Shown: positions 27,105 through 36,716 of the stretch, piece by piece
Numbering within the stretch: the first letter of the stretch is position 1
Layout of the letters: every line of letters starts with the position of its first letter
From: an uncultured Pseudomonas sp.
GTDB lineage: Bacteria; Pseudomonadota; Gammaproteobacteria; Pseudomonadales; Pseudomonadaceae
Length of the DNA stretch: 64,000 nt
NCBI RefSeq assembly: GCF_946886105.1
Contig: NZ_CAMPHV010000015.1
Coordinates: 1-64,000, forward strand
Direction: 5' to 3'
Program-made: the position numbers and the translations under genes
Notes under the pieces: generated by a model
Databases searched by the model: none
Told to the model about the DNA's origin: nothing
What the model saw: the letters and a program-made list of their open reading frames with translations, nothing else

Positions 27105-27641
27105 TTAGAAGTCCGCATCCCAGTCGACCCGCATCTCGCCAGCACTCAGATCGATCGCCAACACGCATTGCCCGGTATAGGGCAGCAGACGCTCACGATC
27201 ATCCAGACTGTCGACGCACGGCTTGACCACAATCACGTCGTTGGCGCCGGTCTCGAACAAATGGTCGATCTTGCCGAGCAACTGCCCTGCCTGATCGATG
27301 ACCTTGAGACCTTCCAACTGATACCAGTAGAACTCGCCTTCGCTGAGTTCCGGTAATTGACCGCGGGGCACACAGATGTCGAAACCCGCGAAGGTACGAG
27401 CCACTTCGCGATCATCCAGACCCTTGAGTCGCGCCACCAGAACCTTGCCTTGCAAGCGTCCACCGGCCAATTCGACTTCTTTCACCTCGTTGTCGCGTTT
27501 AAGCGTCCAGCGAGGGTAATTGAGCACGTTGGTCAAAGGATCGGTAAAGGAATACACCTTCACTTCGCCTTTTACGCCATGCACCGAGACAATCTTGCCG
27601 AGAACCACGAGTTCCTCGGCGGGAGCTGGCGTCATGCTCAT
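27105..27641 (-). CDS. rimM: 16S rRNA processing protein RimM
   Basis: RimM assists 30S head assembly and binds S19. The 178-residue sequence shows the N-terminal [25 protein letters not shown] and the C-terminal PRC-barrel ([22 protein letters not shown] ... [17 protein letters not shown]). It lies between rpsP (6 bp) and trmD (2 bp). Confidence 0.97.
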   Translation of the reverse strand: MSMTPAPAEELVVLGKIVSVHGVKGEVKVYSFTDPLTNVLNYPRWTLKRDNEVKEVELAGGRLQGKVLVARLKGLDDREVARTFAGFDICVPRGQLPELSEGEFYWYQLEGLKVIDQAGQLLGKIDHLFETGANDVIVVKPCVDSLDDRERLLPYTGQCVLAIDLSAGEMRVDWDADF

Positions 27642-27647
27642 AAATGC

Positions 27648-27899
27648 TTAGGCAGCAGCCTTAGCAGCTTCCTTGAGCAGCTGAGCAACACGCTCAGACG
27701 GCTGCGCGCCCTGACCGAGCCAGTAAGCGGCACGTTCCTGGTCGACGGACAACTTGACTTCGGCACCCGATGCAACCGGGTTGAAGAAGCCGATACGCTC
27801 AACGAAACGACCATCGCGCGCATTGCGGCTGTTGGTCACGGTGAGGTGATAGAAAGGGCGCTTCTTGGAGCCGCCACGGGCAAGACGGATGGTTACCAT
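27648..27899 (-). CDS. rpsP: 30S ribosomal protein S16
   Basis: The 83-residue S16 begins [20 protein letters not shown] and contains [19 protein letters not shown], invariant in the family. It is first in its ribosomal/tRNA-modification operon. The 201-bp gap upstream to ffh should carry the operon promoter; no boxes could be assigned with confidence. Confidence 0.98.
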   Translation of the reverse strand: MVTIRLARGGSKKRPFYHLTVTNSRNARDGRFVERIGFFNPVASGAEVKLSVDQERAAYWLGQGAQPSERVAQLLKEAAKAAA

Positions 27900-28001
27900 T
27901 GAACTTCGTTCCTGTAGTCGGTGCTGCAAAACTGAAATGCACGCATAGGGCACTGGGCCCGAAAGGCCGCATATTCTAAGGATTATCGGCTTTTTTGCAA
28001 A

Positions 28002-28027
28002 GCCTTTTTCCGAGGAGCGGAAAAGGC
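28002..28027 (-). terminator. possible terminator hairpin downstream of ffh
   Basis: The inverted repeat GCCTTTTTCCG (28002-28012) / CGGAAAAGGC (28018-28027) lies downstream of the ffh stop on the minus strand. It is followed there only by TTTGC, so as an intrinsic terminator it is weak; it may simply be a 3'-end hairpin. Confidence 0.35.
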
Positions 28028-28100
28028 CGTGCAAATAGGGTCGCTGCAAGCGTTAAGCGACAAGCCCAAAGTTTTGGATTATCGCTTGTGGCTATAACTT

Positions 28101-29474
28101 CTAAAACTTCGGCATACCGCCCGGCATCATCCCACCCATGCCGCGCATCATCTTCGCCATGCCACCTTTGGCGGTGAATTTCTTCATCATTTTCTGCATT
28201 TGTTTGTGTTGTTTGATCAAACGCCCGATGTCCTGCACCTGGGTACCGGAGCCCATGGCAATGCGGCGCTTGCGCGAGCCACTGATGATTTCCGGGTCGC
28301 GCCGCTCGGCCGGGGTCATGGAGTTGATGATCGCCTCCATCTGCTTGAACTGCTTCTCGGCCGCGCCCTGGGCGTTACCCATCTGCGCCAGGTTGACCCC
28401 GCCCATCTGCGGCAGCTTGTCCATCAGGCCGCCGAGGCCGCCCATGTTCTTCATTTGCTGCAGCTGATCGCGGAAGTCTTCGAGATCGAAGCCCTTGCCC
28501 TTCTTCAGCTTCTTCGTGAGTTTTTCGGCCTTCTCGCGATCCAGGGTCTGCTCGGCCTGCTCGATCAGACTGAGCACGTCGCCCATGCCGAGGATGCGCG
28601 AAGCGATACGATCCGGATGGAAAGGCTCAAGCGCATCGCTTTTCTCGCCCATACCGATGAATTTGATCGGTTTACCGGTGATATGCCGCACCGACAGCGC
28701 CGCACCGCCGCGGGCATCGCCGTCGACCTTGGTCAGCACCACACCGGTCAACGGCAGCGCATCGCCGAAGGCCTTGGCGGTATTGGCGGCGTCCTGACCG
28801 GTCATGGCATCGACCACGAACAGGGTTTCGACCGGCTTGATCGCCGCATGCAGCGCCTGGATCTCCGCCATCATCTCGGCATCGATGGCCAGACGGCCGG
28901 CGGTATCGACGATCACTACATCGATGAACTTGAGCTTGGCTTCCTTGATCGCCGCCTCGGCAATCGCCACCGGCTTCTGGCTGATATCAGAAGGGAAAAA
29001 GCTGACGCCGATATCGCCGGCCAGGGTTTCCAACTGTTTGATCGCCGCGGGACGATAAACGTCGGCCGAGACCACCATGACGGTTTTCTTCTTGCGCTCC
29101 TTGAGAAAGCGAGCCAGCTTGCCGGCGGTGGTGGTTTTACCGGCACCCTGCAGACCGGCCATCAGCACCACCGCGGGCGGCGTGGCATTGAGCGCCAGAT
29201 CCTCGTTGGCCGCGCCCATCAGCTCTTCCAACTCGGCGCGCACCACCTTCACGAAGGCCTGGCCCGGCGTCAGGCTCTTCGACACCTCGGTGCCGATCGC
29301 ACGCTCCTTGACCTTATTGACGAAGTCCTTGACCACCGGCAACGCGACGTCGGCCTCGAGCAGGGCCATGCGCACTTCGCGCAGCGTGTCCTTGATGTTG
29401 TCTTCGGTCAGCTTGGCCTTGCCAGTGACGTTTCGCAGAGTTTGCGAGAGGCGGTCTGTCAGATTTTCGAACAT
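28101..29474 (-). CDS. ffh: signal recognition particle protein Ffh
   Basis: SRP54 GTPase that with 4.5S RNA targets nascent inner-membrane proteins to FtsY. Of 457 residues, the N domain is followed by the G domain with LQGAGKTTTAGKLA (about residues 108-121), DVYRPAAIKQL, VDTAGRL and TKVDGDARGGAAL. The Met-rich M domain ends MRGMGGMMPGGMPKF and binds RNA and signal sequences. The divergent neighbour is ypjD, an arrangement conserved in gammaproteobacteria. Confidence 0.98.
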   Translation of the reverse strand: MFENLTDRLSQTLRNVTGKAKLTEDNIKDTLREVRMALLEADVALPVVKDFVNKVKERAIGTEVSKSLTPGQAFVKVVRAELEELMGAANEDLALNATPPAVVLMAGLQGAGKTTTAGKLARFLKERKKKTVMVVSADVYRPAAIKQLETLAGDIGVSFFPSDISQKPVAIAEAAIKEAKLKFIDVVIVDTAGRLAIDAEMMAEIQALHAAIKPVETLFVVDAMTGQDAANTAKAFGDALPLTGVVLTKVDGDARGGAALSVRHITGKPIKFIGMGEKSDALEPFHPDRIASRILGMGDVLSLIEQAEQTLDREKAEKLTKKLKKGKGFDLEDFRDQLQQMKNMGGLGGLMDKLPQMGGVNLAQMGNAQGAAEKQFKQMEAIINSMTPAERRDPEIISGSRKRRIAMGSGTQVQDIGRLIKQHKQMQKMMKKFTAKGGMAKMMRGMGGMMPGGMPKF

Positions 29475-29632
29475 GCGCGTTCCTTTCAGGCCCTAATGGA
29501 GCCACGGATGGGCTTGTAGCAGGCGGCGGATTATAGCGAAGTGTCCGCGGCACCGACACCGCCAACGGTCTTTCGTGAAATAACCTTTGTATGACACACT
29601 CAGCGCCTTTCGGGCCCGCCCAACAAGGATTT

Positions 29633-30433
29633 ATGTTCCCATTGCTGCCCAGCCTGGCCGCCGCCTCTTTATATGCGGGCGCCGCCATCTACCAAGGTCT
29701 GCGCCTTAGCCAGCGCAGCACACCCGACAAACGCCTGCTGGCGCTGCTTGGCGTGCTCGCCCTGCTCCTGCATGGCGCCAGCCTGTTCATGCAGATGCAC
29801 AGCGACGCGGGCCTGACTCTGGATTTCTTCAACGCCTCCAGCCTGATCGCCTTCGCGGTGATTCTGCTGACGCTGATGGCGTGCGTGCGCATCCCGGTGG
29901 AAAACCTGCTGATGCTGTTATTCCCCCTCGGCTGCCTGACCGTGCTGCTCGCGCAGTTCATGCCCAGCGGCACCATCCAGCCGATCACCGAACAGCCGGG
30001 CATCCGCGTACACATCCTGCTGTCGATCAGCGCCTACGGCATGCTCACCATCGCCGTGCTGCAATCGCTGCTGTTGCTGCTGCAGGATCATCAGCTCAAG
30101 CACAAGCACCCGTCCGGGCTGATCAAGAATTTCCCGCCGCTGCAAACCATGGAAAGTCTGCTGTTCGGCTTCCTATGGGCTGGCTGGCTGCTGCTGTCGC
30201 TGTCGCTGTTGTCCGGGGCGCTCTATATCGACAACTTGTTCGCCCAACATCTGGCGCACAAAACCATTCTGTCCTGCTTCGCCTGGATAGTCTTTGCCGT
30301 ACTGCTCTGGGGCCGCCACCAACTCGGCTGGCGCGGACACAAGGCCATTCGCTTGACCCTGGCGGGCTTCTGCCTGCTGATGCTGGCCTACTTCGGCAGC
30401 AAGCTGGTCCGCGAATTCATTCTGCACATCTAG
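29633..30433 (+). CDS. ypjD: inner-membrane protein YpjD, CcsA/cytochrome c assembly-like
   Basis: A 266-residue polytopic protein with about eight hydrophobic helices, beginning at the ATG at 29633 that follows AAGGA. The C-terminal half (residues about 120-260; HILLSISAYGMLTIAVLQSLLLLLQ ... AHKTILSCFAWIVFAVLLWGRHQLGWRG) resembles the heme-handling CcmC/CcsA family. The true function of YpjD is not established. It lies next to ffh and 10 bp before the CorC/CNNM gene, as in E. coli ffh-ypjD-yfjD. Confidence 0.88.
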   Translation: MFPLLPSLAAASLYAGAAIYQGLRLSQRSTPDKRLLALLGVLALLLHGASLFMQMHSDAGLTLDFFNASSLIAFAVILLTLMACVRIPVENLLMLLFPLGCLTVLLAQFMPSGTIQPITEQPGIRVHILLSISAYGMLTIAVLQSLLLLLQDHQLKHKHPSGLIKNFPPLQTMESLLFGFLWAGWLLLSLSLLSGALYIDNLFAQHLAHKTILSCFAWIVFAVLLWGRHQLGWRGHKAIRLTLAGFCLLMLAYFGSKLVREFILHI

Positions 30434-30443
30434 GTCATCTGCC

Positions 30444-31730
30444 GTGGACAACGTACACCCAGGTTTTCTGCTCGGGCTGTTGATTTTTCTATTAGCCTGT
30501 TCGGCGTTTTTCTCCAGCTCCGAGACCGGCATCCTCAGCCTCAACCGTTACCGCCTGCGCCACCTGGCCAAAGAAGGACATCGCGGCGCCAAGCGCGTCA
30601 GCGATCTGCTCAGCCGCCCGGATCGCCTGCTCGGCACCATCCTGATCGGCAACAACTTCGTCAACATCCTCGCCTCGTCGATCGCCACGGTTCTGGCGAT
30701 CAAGCTATGGGGCGAAGCCGGTATCGCCATCGCCACCATCGGCCTGACCCTGGCGCTGCTGATTTTCGGCGAAATCACCCCGAAAACCCTGGCCGCGCTG
30801 CATCCCGACAGAGTGGCCTACCCGTTCAGCCTGCCGCTGCTGCTGTTGCAAAAGCTGTTCTATCCACTGGTGATCATGCTCGGCTGGATCAGCAATGGTC
30901 TGCTCAAGCTGATCGGCATCGACCCGGCCAGCAAACACAGCGACAGCCTGACCACCGAAGAGCTGCGCAGCGTGGTGCGCGAGTCCGGACACGAATTACC
31001 GAAGAACCGCCAGAGCATGCTGCTGGGCATCCTCGATCTGGAGCGGGTGACGGTCAACGACATCATGATCCCGCGCAACGAGGTCACCGGTATCGATCTG
31101 GAGGACGATCTCGAAACGATCATCAGCCAGCTGACCACCACCACCCATACCCGTTTGCCGCTGTTCCGGCATGACATCAACCAGGTCGAAGGCATCGTGC
31201 ACATGCGCCAGATCGCCCGCCTGATGAACAACGACCAGTTGACCAAGGAAGCCCTGGTCGCCGCGTGCAACGAACCCTATTTCGTCCCCGAAAGCACCCC
31301 GCTGTCGACGCAGCTGATCAACTTCCAGAAGCAGAAACGCCGCATCGGCATCGTCGTCGACGAGTACGGCGACGTGATCGGCATCGTCACCCTGGAAGAC
31401 ATTCTCGAAGAGATAGTTGGCGACTTCAGCAACCAAAGCGCCCTGCGCAGCCCGGATATCCACCCCCAGGAAGACGGCACCCAGGTGATCGATGGCGCCG
31501 CCTATATTCGCGAAGTGAACAAGGCGCTGGATTGGCATCTGCCCTGCGACGGTCCGAAGACCCTCAACGGCTTGATCACCGAAGTGCTGGAGAGCATTCC
31601 CGACAGCGCCGTGTGCCTGGCGATCGGACCCTATCGCCTGGAAATCCTGCAGTCGTCGGAAAACCGCGTGAAAAGCGTCCGCGCCTGGCAGACCAGCACT
31701 ACGCCGCAGCCGGAAGCGGCGGAAGAGTAA
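30444..31730 (+). CDS. CNNM/HlyC-CorC family transporter (YfjD-like)
   Basis: A 428-residue protein with a GTG start at 30444. A DUF21 membrane domain (three to four helices; FSSSETGILSLNRYRLRHLAKEG, FGEITPKTLAALHPDRVAYP) leads to a CBS pair (ERVTVNDIMIPRNEVTGIDL ... VDEYGDVIGIVTLEDILEEIVGDF) and a C-terminal CorC/HlyC domain (DGTQVIDGAAYIREVNKAL). Family members export or regulate Mg2+ or Co2+. It is co-directional with ypjD at 10 bp and likely co-transcribed. Confidence 0.9.
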   Translation: MDNVHPGFLLGLLIFLLACSAFFSSSETGILSLNRYRLRHLAKEGHRGAKRVSDLLSRPDRLLGTILIGNNFVNILASSIATVLAIKLWGEAGIAIATIGLTLALLIFGEITPKTLAALHPDRVAYPFSLPLLLLQKLFYPLVIMLGWISNGLLKLIGIDPASKHSDSLTTEELRSVVRESGHELPKNRQSMLLGILDLERVTVNDIMIPRNEVTGIDLEDDLETIISQLTTTTHTRLPLFRHDINQVEGIVHMRQIARLMNNDQLTKEALVAACNEPYFVPESTPLSTQLINFQKQKRRIGIVVDEYGDVIGIVTLEDILEEIVGDFSNQSALRSPDIHPQEDGTQVIDGAAYIREVNKALDWHLPCDGPKTLNGLITEVLESIPDSAVCLAIGPYRLEILQSSENRVKSVRAWQTSTTPQPEAAEE

Positions 31731-32442
31731 GCGCCTCGGCGAGCCCCTCGGCCCAAACCCGGTAACCCTCGCTCGATGGGTGGTAACCATCGAGCGCCAG
31801 ATATTCGGCGGAAAAATGCAGTTGCAACGGGCAATATTCAACCGCCGAATCCGCCGCAACCTGGCGCAAGGCCGCATCGAGCATGGCGGCCCGCATCCCC
31901 AACATCGACCGCAACAACCAGGGCAAGGCGCTGAAATGCTGCATCGGCGCCACCGCGCTGAACGCGACACGCGCCCCGCCGCCCGAGAAGTGCGCGGCCA
32001 GGCTATTCAGCGCGCACTGCCAGCGGCGCAGCGAACTAAGGCCCGCGGTGTCGTTGACACCAAATACCAGCAACACCAGATCAGCCCGCTCGCCCACCAC
32101 CTCGGGTACCAAGCGCTCCCAGGCCTGCGCCGCGGTGATACCGTTTTCGCCGCAGGCACGCCAGGCCACCGGCCGCCGCTGACGATTGGCCAACGCGCGC
32201 GCCAATTGACCGACCAGGGCCTGTTCCTGCGAAGCGGCACCGACACCGGCCACCGTGGATTCCCCCAGCACCAACAAGCGCAGAGGCTCGCCGGGCCAAT
32301 CGGCACCCGCCAGGCCACGCTGCGCGCCGGCCGCCGCGGGCAAACGCAAAGCATGCCGACGGGTATGCAGCGCCAGCGGCAGCAATACCGGTAGCAGCAG
32401 ACAGAGCGTCAGCCACCAAGCAGCTCCGCGCCAGCGGCACAC
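31699..32442 (-). CDS. SGNH/GDSL hydrolase
   Basis: A 247-residue protein beginning with GTG three bases after purT stops. An N-terminal hydrophobic segment (WWLTLCLLLPVLLPLAL) suggests a signal peptide or anchor. SGNH blocks: block I LVLGESTVAGVG (nucleophilic Ser in GES instead of the usual GDS), block III VFGVNDT, and block V LDGYHPSSEGY with the Asp/His pair. It is probably a periplasmic or membrane-tethered esterase; the substrate is unknown. Its 3' end overlaps the convergent CorC-like gene by 32 bp. Confidence 0.82.
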   Translation of the reverse strand: MCRWRGAAWWLTLCLLLPVLLPLALHTRRHALRLPAAAGAQRGLAGADWPGEPLRLLVLGESTVAGVGAASQEQALVGQLARALANRQRRPVAWRACGENGITAAQAWERLVPEVVGERADLVLLVFGVNDTAGLSSLRRWQCALNSLAAHFSGGGARVAFSAVAPMQHFSALPWLLRSMLGMRAAMLDAALRQVAADSAVEYCPLQLHFSAEYLALDGYHPSSEGYRVWAEGLAEALTLPPLPAAA

Positions 32443-32445
32443 GAC

Positions 32446-33627
32446 TTATAACTCGATAACCACCGCTTGCGCCGCACGGGTCGCTTTGGCGCGCGCCGCC
32501 GTCAGCGACTCGTCACGCGCCAGGGCCACCCCCATGCGCCGCTGGCCGTTGACCTCGGGCTTGCCGAACAGGCGCAACGCTGTGTCCGGTTCGGCCAGGG
32601 CAGCGGCCAGATTACCGAAAGCGACCTGCCGCGATAGGCCGTCGACCAGCACCACCGCAGATGCCGAGGGGCTGAACTGGCGGATAACGGGGATCGGCAA
32701 ACCGAGAATCGCACGCGCATGCAGGGCGAACTCGGACAGGTCCTGGGAAATCAGGGTGACCAGGCCGGTATCGTGGGGGCGCGGTGAAATCTCGCAGAAC
32801 CACACCTGATCGCCTTTGACGAACAGCTCGACACCGAACAACCCGCGCCCACCCAATGCATCAGTGACCGCCAGCGCAATGCGCTCGGCCTCCTCGCGCG
32901 CTTTCGCGCTCATCGGCTGCGGCTGCCAGGACTCCTGATAGTCGCCCTTGACCTGACGGTGCCCGACAGGCGCACAGAAACTGGTGCCGCCGGCATGGCG
33001 CACGGTGAGCAGCGCGATTTCATAATCGAAGTCGACGAAGCCCTCGACTATCACCCGCCCCTTACCGGCGCGACCACCGGCCTGGGCGTAATCCCAGGCG
33101 GCTTGCAGGTCGCCGGCACTCTTGAGCAGCGACTGGCCCTTGCCCGAGGAACTCATGATCGGCTTGATCAGGCACGGAAAACCGATTTCCTCGACGGCCT
33201 CACGGCAGGCCTCGAACGAATCGGCGAAACGGTAGGGCGAGGTCGGCAAGCCCAACTCCTCCGCCGCCAGACGACGAATCCCCTCGCGGTTCATGGTCAG
33301 CTGCGCGGCCCGCGCACTGGGAATCACGGTAAAGCCTTCGCGCTCCAGCTCGACCAGGGTGGCGGTGGCGATGGCCTCGATTTCCGGGACTATGTAGTGC
33401 GGCTGTTCCTGCTCGATCACCGCGCGCAATGCGGCGCCGTCGAGCATATCGAGCACATGGCTGCGATGCGCCACCTGCATGGCCGGGGCATTGGCGTAAC
33501 GATCGACGGCGATGACTTCGACGCCGAGGCGCTGCAACTCGATCACCAACTCCTTGCCCAGCTCGCCAGCGCCACACAGCAGCACGCGGGTCGCACTCGG
33601 CGATAAAGGGGTTCCGATACGAGACAT
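32446..33627 (-). CDS. purT: formate-dependent phosphoribosylglycinamide formyltransferase (GAR transformylase 2)
   Basis: ATP-grasp enzyme that formylates GAR with formate in de novo purine synthesis, the folate-independent alternative to PurN. The 393 residues show [47 protein letters not shown] and the metal/ATP site [26 protein letters not shown]. purL, guaA and guaB are also within this window, though not co-transcribed with it. Confidence 0.97.
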   Translation of the reverse strand: MSRIGTPLSPSATRVLLCGAGELGKELVIELQRLGVEVIAVDRYANAPAMQVAHRSHVLDMLDGAALRAVIEQEQPHYIVPEIEAIATATLVELEREGFTVIPSARAAQLTMNREGIRRLAAEELGLPTSPYRFADSFEACREAVEEIGFPCLIKPIMSSSGKGQSLLKSAGDLQAAWDYAQAGGRAGKGRVIVEGFVDFDYEIALLTVRHAGGTSFCAPVGHRQVKGDYQESWQPQPMSAKAREEAERIALAVTDALGGRGLFGVELFVKGDQVWFCEISPRPHDTGLVTLISQDLSEFALHARAILGLPIPVIRQFSPSASAVVLVDGLSRQVAFGNLAAALAEPDTALRLFGKPEVNGQRRMGVALARDESLTAARAKATRAAQAVVIEL

Positions 33628-33668
33628 AGGTATTCCTCGAACGCAGGGGATTTAAAGAATGGAAGGAC

Positions 33669-33860
33669 TTACAGCAACACGCCTTTGGCCTCGGCGCGCG
33701 CATGACAGAGGCGCAGCACCTGGCGACGTTCGGCATTGTCCATGCGGCTCCAACGGGTGATCTCCGCTACGCTGCGCTGACAGCCGATGCAGATATCCTC
33801 GTCGTCCAATGCACAGACATGCACGCAGGGCGAAGCGACCGGGCGCTCCTGCTCGCTCAC
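33669..33860 (-). CDS. DUF1289 family protein
   Basis: A 63-residue protein with a GTG start that overlaps the carbonic-anhydrase stop by four bases (GTGA). It contains the DUF1289 signature SPCVHVC ... DICIGCQRS (four cysteines, presumably a metal site) followed by [17 protein letters not shown]. Function is unknown for the family; it is commonly next to Nudix or carbonic-anhydrase genes in Pseudomonas. Confidence 0.85.
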   Translation of the reverse strand: MSEQERPVASPCVHVCALDDEDICIGCQRSVAEITRWSRMDNAERRQVLRLCHARAEAKGVLL

Positions 33861-34381
33861 TCGTCCTGCTCCGCCAGCTCGCGGGCATAGCGCTGGGCGT
33901 TGTGCACATAATGCGCGGCGCCGGCTTCGAGCATTTTCATCTGCTGCTCGTTGAGCTCGCGCACCACCTTGCCAGGCGAACCGACGACCAGGGAGCCATC
34001 GGGAATTTCCTTGCCCTCGGCGATCAGGCTGTTGGCGCCGATGATGCAGTACTTGCCGATCTTGGCGCCGTTGAGCACCACCGCGTTGATCCCGACCAGG
34101 CTGTAATCGCCCACCGTGCAACCATGCAACATGGCGTTATGGCCAATGGTCACGCCCTTGCCAACACTCAGCGGAAAGCCCATATCGGTGTGCATGACGG
34201 TGCCGTCCTGCACATTGCTGTTTTCGCCGATATGGATCAACTCGTTGTCGCCGCGCAGCACGGCGTTGAACCAGACGCTGGCGCCCGGCTCGAGCTTAAC
34301 CTTGCCGACCAGCGTGGCATTGGGTGCGACCCAACTTTCGGGATGCGCCTCGACATGGGATTGCCCCAAGCGATATTTCAT
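33857..34381 (-). CDS. gamma-class carbonic anhydrase family protein (YrdA/PaaY-like)
   Basis: A 174-residue left-handed beta-helix protein of hexapeptide repeats. The three zinc-ligand histidines are seen in [17 protein letters not shown], and the conserved arginine/aspartate in VLRGDNE. Whether it is an active carbonic anhydrase or an acyltransferase-like relative is not decided by sequence. It is coupled to the DUF1289 gene and 21 bp downstream of the Nudix gene. Confidence 0.9.
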   Translation of the reverse strand: MKYRLGQSHVEAHPESWVAPNATLVGKVKLEPGASVWFNAVLRGDNELIHIGENSNVQDGTVMHTDMGFPLSVGKGVTIGHNAMLHGCTVGDYSLVGINAVVLNGAKIGKYCIIGANSLIAEGKEIPDGSLVVGSPGKVVRELNEQQMKMLEAGAAHYVHNAQRYARELAEQDE

Positions 34382-34402
34382 TCGGTACTCCTCGCTCGCA
34401 GA

Positions 34403-35020
34403 TCAGACGTTTTCGCTGGGTTGCTTGAAATGCGCCGGAGGCCGATGCAAATCGATACCGGCGTCGTAAACCAGGTTGACCAACTCGACCAGCATTATCG
34501 CCGTCAAACCCCAGATTTTGTATTCGCCATAACGGTAACTGGGCACGTACCAGCTGCGCCCGAAGTAGTCGATGCGATGGGTGGTTTCCCGCGGGTCTTC
34601 GCGAAAGAATGCCAACGGCACGGCAAACACCGCAGCGATCTCGCCGTCGTTGGCGCGGTAATCGACGAAATCGGGCACCAGCCCGACATAGGGCGTGACC
34701 TGGATACCATGCAGCGAGATCAGCGTACTCAGCGGCCCCACCACTTCGACCAGACCAGGCGGCAAACCGATTTCCTCCTCGGCCTCGCGCAATGCGGTGC
34801 GGATCAGGTCGAGATCTTCCGGGTCGCGTCGCCCGCCCGGGAAAGCCACCTCGCCGCCATGGGTCGACAGACCGCTGGCGCGCAAGGTCAGCACCACTTC
34901 GGGTTCGTCGCTGCGGGTAATCGGCACCAACACTGCCGCCTCGGGATAGGCGCAGTCGGCATGCAGAAGATGCGGGCTATAGCCACGTATGCGATGGAGT
35001 AGATCGTCCAGCATGGGCAT
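34403..35020 (-). CDS. Nudix hydrolase, coenzyme A pyrophosphatase type
   Basis: A 205-residue Nudix protein. The Nudix box GGRRDPEDLDLIRTALREAEEEIGL is preceded by LTLRASGLSTHGGEVAFP, the NuCoA motif of CoA pyrophosphatases (YeaB/NudL). Probably hydrolyses CoA or acyl-CoA to 4'-phosphopantetheine and 3',5'-ADP. It is first of a leftward trio with the gamma-carbonic anhydrase and DUF1289 genes. Confidence 0.88.
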   Translation of the reverse strand: MPMLDDLLHRIRGYSPHLLHADCAYPEAAVLVPITRSDEPEVVLTLRASGLSTHGGEVAFPGGRRDPEDLDLIRTALREAEEEIGLPPGLVEVVGPLSTLISLHGIQVTPYVGLVPDFVDYRANDGEIAAVFAVPLAFFREDPRETTHRIDYFGRSWYVPSYRYGEYKIWGLTAIMLVELVNLVYDAGIDLHRPPAHFKQPSENV

Positions 35021-35184
35021 TCTCGGTCTTTATTCTAGGACCGATGATTGCACGAAAGCAGCGCACGGCCCAAGCCCCCACACGGGCAAAGACGCCCGCC
35101 GAGCGCTCGTTTCCGACGCGCGAGCCGCTTGCCGGCAAAGCCATAGCCGAGCCAAGATAAAGCCGTGAATCGAGAGACCCCGTT

Positions 35185-35742
35185 ATGAAGTTCTGTAGCC
35201 AATGCGGCAGCCCCGTCAGCCAAGCCATCCCTCAAGGCGACAACCGTCTGCGGCACGTCTGCGGGCATTGCCACACCATCCACTACCAGAACCCACGGAT
35301 AGTTGCCGGTTGCCTGCCGATTTGGGGCGAACAGGTGCTGCTGTGCCGCCGCGCCATCGAGCCCAGACGCGGCTACTGGACGCTGCCGGCCGGCTTTATG
35401 GAGAACGGCGAGACCCTGGAACAGGCCGCCGCTCGCGAGACCGAGGAGGAAGCCTGCGCGCGGGTACGCGACTTGCGCCTCTATACCTTGTTCGACCTGC
35501 CGCATATCAACCAGGTGTACATGTTCTTCCGCGCCGAGCTGGTCGATTTGCAGTTCGCCGTAGGCGAGGAAAGCCTGGAAGTACAGCTATTCCATGAATC
35601 CGAGATTCCTTGGTCGGAGCTGGCTTTCCCGACCATCGGCCGCACCTTAGAATGCTTCTTCGCCGACCGCCTGCAGCACGACTACCCGGTGCGTAACGAA
35701 CCGCTGGAAGCCTTGCGCGCGCATTACAAGAACACTTTTTGA
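35185..35742 (+). CDS. Nudix hydrolase with N-terminal zinc ribbon
   Basis: A 185-residue protein: a zinc ribbon (FCSQCG ... HVCGHCHTIHY) followed by PRIVAGCLPIWGEQVLLCRRAIEPRRGYWTLPAGFMENGETLEQAAARETEEEA, where the Nudix box is GFMENGETLEQAAARETEEEACA. Related to NudC/ADP-ribose pyrophosphatase-like enzymes with a nucleic-acid-polymerase-type ribbon. Substrate unknown. It stops just before the L,D-transpeptidase gene (3 bp), so the two may be co-expressed. Confidence 0.9.
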   Translation: MKFCSQCGSPVSQAIPQGDNRLRHVCGHCHTIHYQNPRIVAGCLPIWGEQVLLCRRAIEPRRGYWTLPAGFMENGETLEQAAARETEEEACARVRDLRLYTLFDLPHINQVYMFFRAELVDLQFAVGEESLEVQLFHESEIPWSELAFPTIGRTLECFFADRLQHDYPVRNEPLEALRAHYKNTF

Positions 35743-35745
35743 TCA

Positions 35746-36273
35746 ATGAGAATGACGATGCGCTGGTTTTTCGCCCTGCTTTCCTCCGTATGCTGCCTGG
35801 CCTTTGCCTTCAGCGCTCATGCCACGGCCGCCCCGGCGCCGAACGGCAAGCAGATAGACAAGGTGCTGGTGGTCAAATCCGAACGCAAACTGCACCTGAT
35901 GAGCCGCGGCGAACCCCTCAAGTCCTATCGTATTTCCCTGGGCAAGCAACCGGTCGGCGCCAAGCAGAACGAAGGCGACCTGCGTACCCCGGAAGGCTTC
36001 TATTGGATCGATTGGCGCAAGGCCAGCGAGAAGTACCAACTATCGCTGCATATCTCCTACCCCAACGCCCGCGACCAGGCCAATGCCCGTAGCAAAGGGT
36101 TGAAACCCGGCAGCATGATCATGATTCACGGCACGCCTCTGGATGAGGAATACCCCGAGTGGTTTTTTCATACCCTGGACTGGACCGAAGGCTGCATCGC
36201 CATGAAAAACGCCGACATGCACGAGGTCTGGAGCCTGGTTAAAGACGGCACTCTGATCGAGATCAGGCCCTGA
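35746..36273 (+). CDS. exported L,D-transpeptidase family (YkuD/YafK-type) protein
   Basis: A 175-residue protein with a signal peptide (WFFALLSSVCCLAFAFSAHA). The YkuD domain begins at KVLVVKSERKLHLM. The catalytic region is MIMIHGTPLDEEYP ... DWTEGCIAMKN, with the histidine and nucleophilic cysteine in the HG...(T)xGC arrangement. Such enzymes cross-link or release peptidoglycan stem peptides or attach proteins; the YafK-like subclass includes the amidase-like DpaA, so cross-linking is not assured. Three closely spaced ATGs make the exact start uncertain. Confidence 0.87.
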   Translation: MRMTMRWFFALLSSVCCLAFAFSAHATAAPAPNGKQIDKVLVVKSERKLHLMSRGEPLKSYRISLGKQPVGAKQNEGDLRTPEGFYWIDWRKASEKYQLSLHISYPNARDQANARSKGLKPGSMIMIHGTPLDEEYPEWFFHTLDWTEGCIAMKNADMHEVWSLVKDGTLIEIRP

Positions 36274-36285
36274 AGCTGCAATCAG

Positions 36286-36312
36286 CCTGATCGACGTCAA
36301 ACGTCGATCAGG
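36286..36312. terminator. hairpin between convergent genes
   Basis: A perfect 11-bp stem CCTGATCGACG / CGTCGATCAGG with loop TCAAA follows the L,D-transpeptidase stop and precedes the convergent NIF3-like gene. There is no strong T run on either strand, so it is a moderate candidate for a bidirectional terminator. Confidence 0.5.
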
Positions 36313-36356
36313 CCGTTTCGCTCTTAATCTGCAGCTGATGGTTTGAGGTGTTCCTG

Positions 36357-36674
36357 CTAGAACTGGATATCCGACAAACGCCACACTTCAAATGCCGGCG
36401 TTTCGTAGGGATGGCTGGTTTTCAGCGCTTTGACGGCGTCATGGATCAACTCGTCGGCGACCACCAACTCGACCTTCCACTCGGCCACCTGCTCGACCCG
36501 CCCCACCTGCCCGATAAACGCCTGACTCCCATCCAGGGGTCGGAACTGCCCCTGCCCCAGCGCCTGCCAACAGCAGCTGTCATACGCACCGACACGCCCG
36601 CCACCGGCGGCGAAGACGGCTTTCTTGACTTCTTCCAGATGAGCTTCTGGAACATAGAAACACAGCTTGTACAT
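36357..36674 (-). CDS. small NIF3/YqfO-like protein
   Basis: A 105-residue protein starting MYKLCFYVPEAHLEEVKKAVFAAGGG. It corresponds to the stand-alone YqfO/CutA-like insert domain of NIF3 family proteins (GRVGAYDSCCW ... GQFRPLDGSQAFIG ... SHPYETPAFEVW). Function unknown. An upstream in-frame ATG at 36716 would add 14 atypical residues; the start at 36674 fits the family. Confidence 0.85.
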   Translation of the reverse strand: MYKLCFYVPEAHLEEVKKAVFAAGGGRVGAYDSCCWQALGQGQFRPLDGSQAFIGQVGRVEQVAEWKVELVVADELIHDAVKALKTSHPYETPAFEVWRLSDIQF

Positions 36675-36716
36675 CAATCTCTCCGCAGACAGGGGTAGCC
36701 ACTTACAGTCGAACAA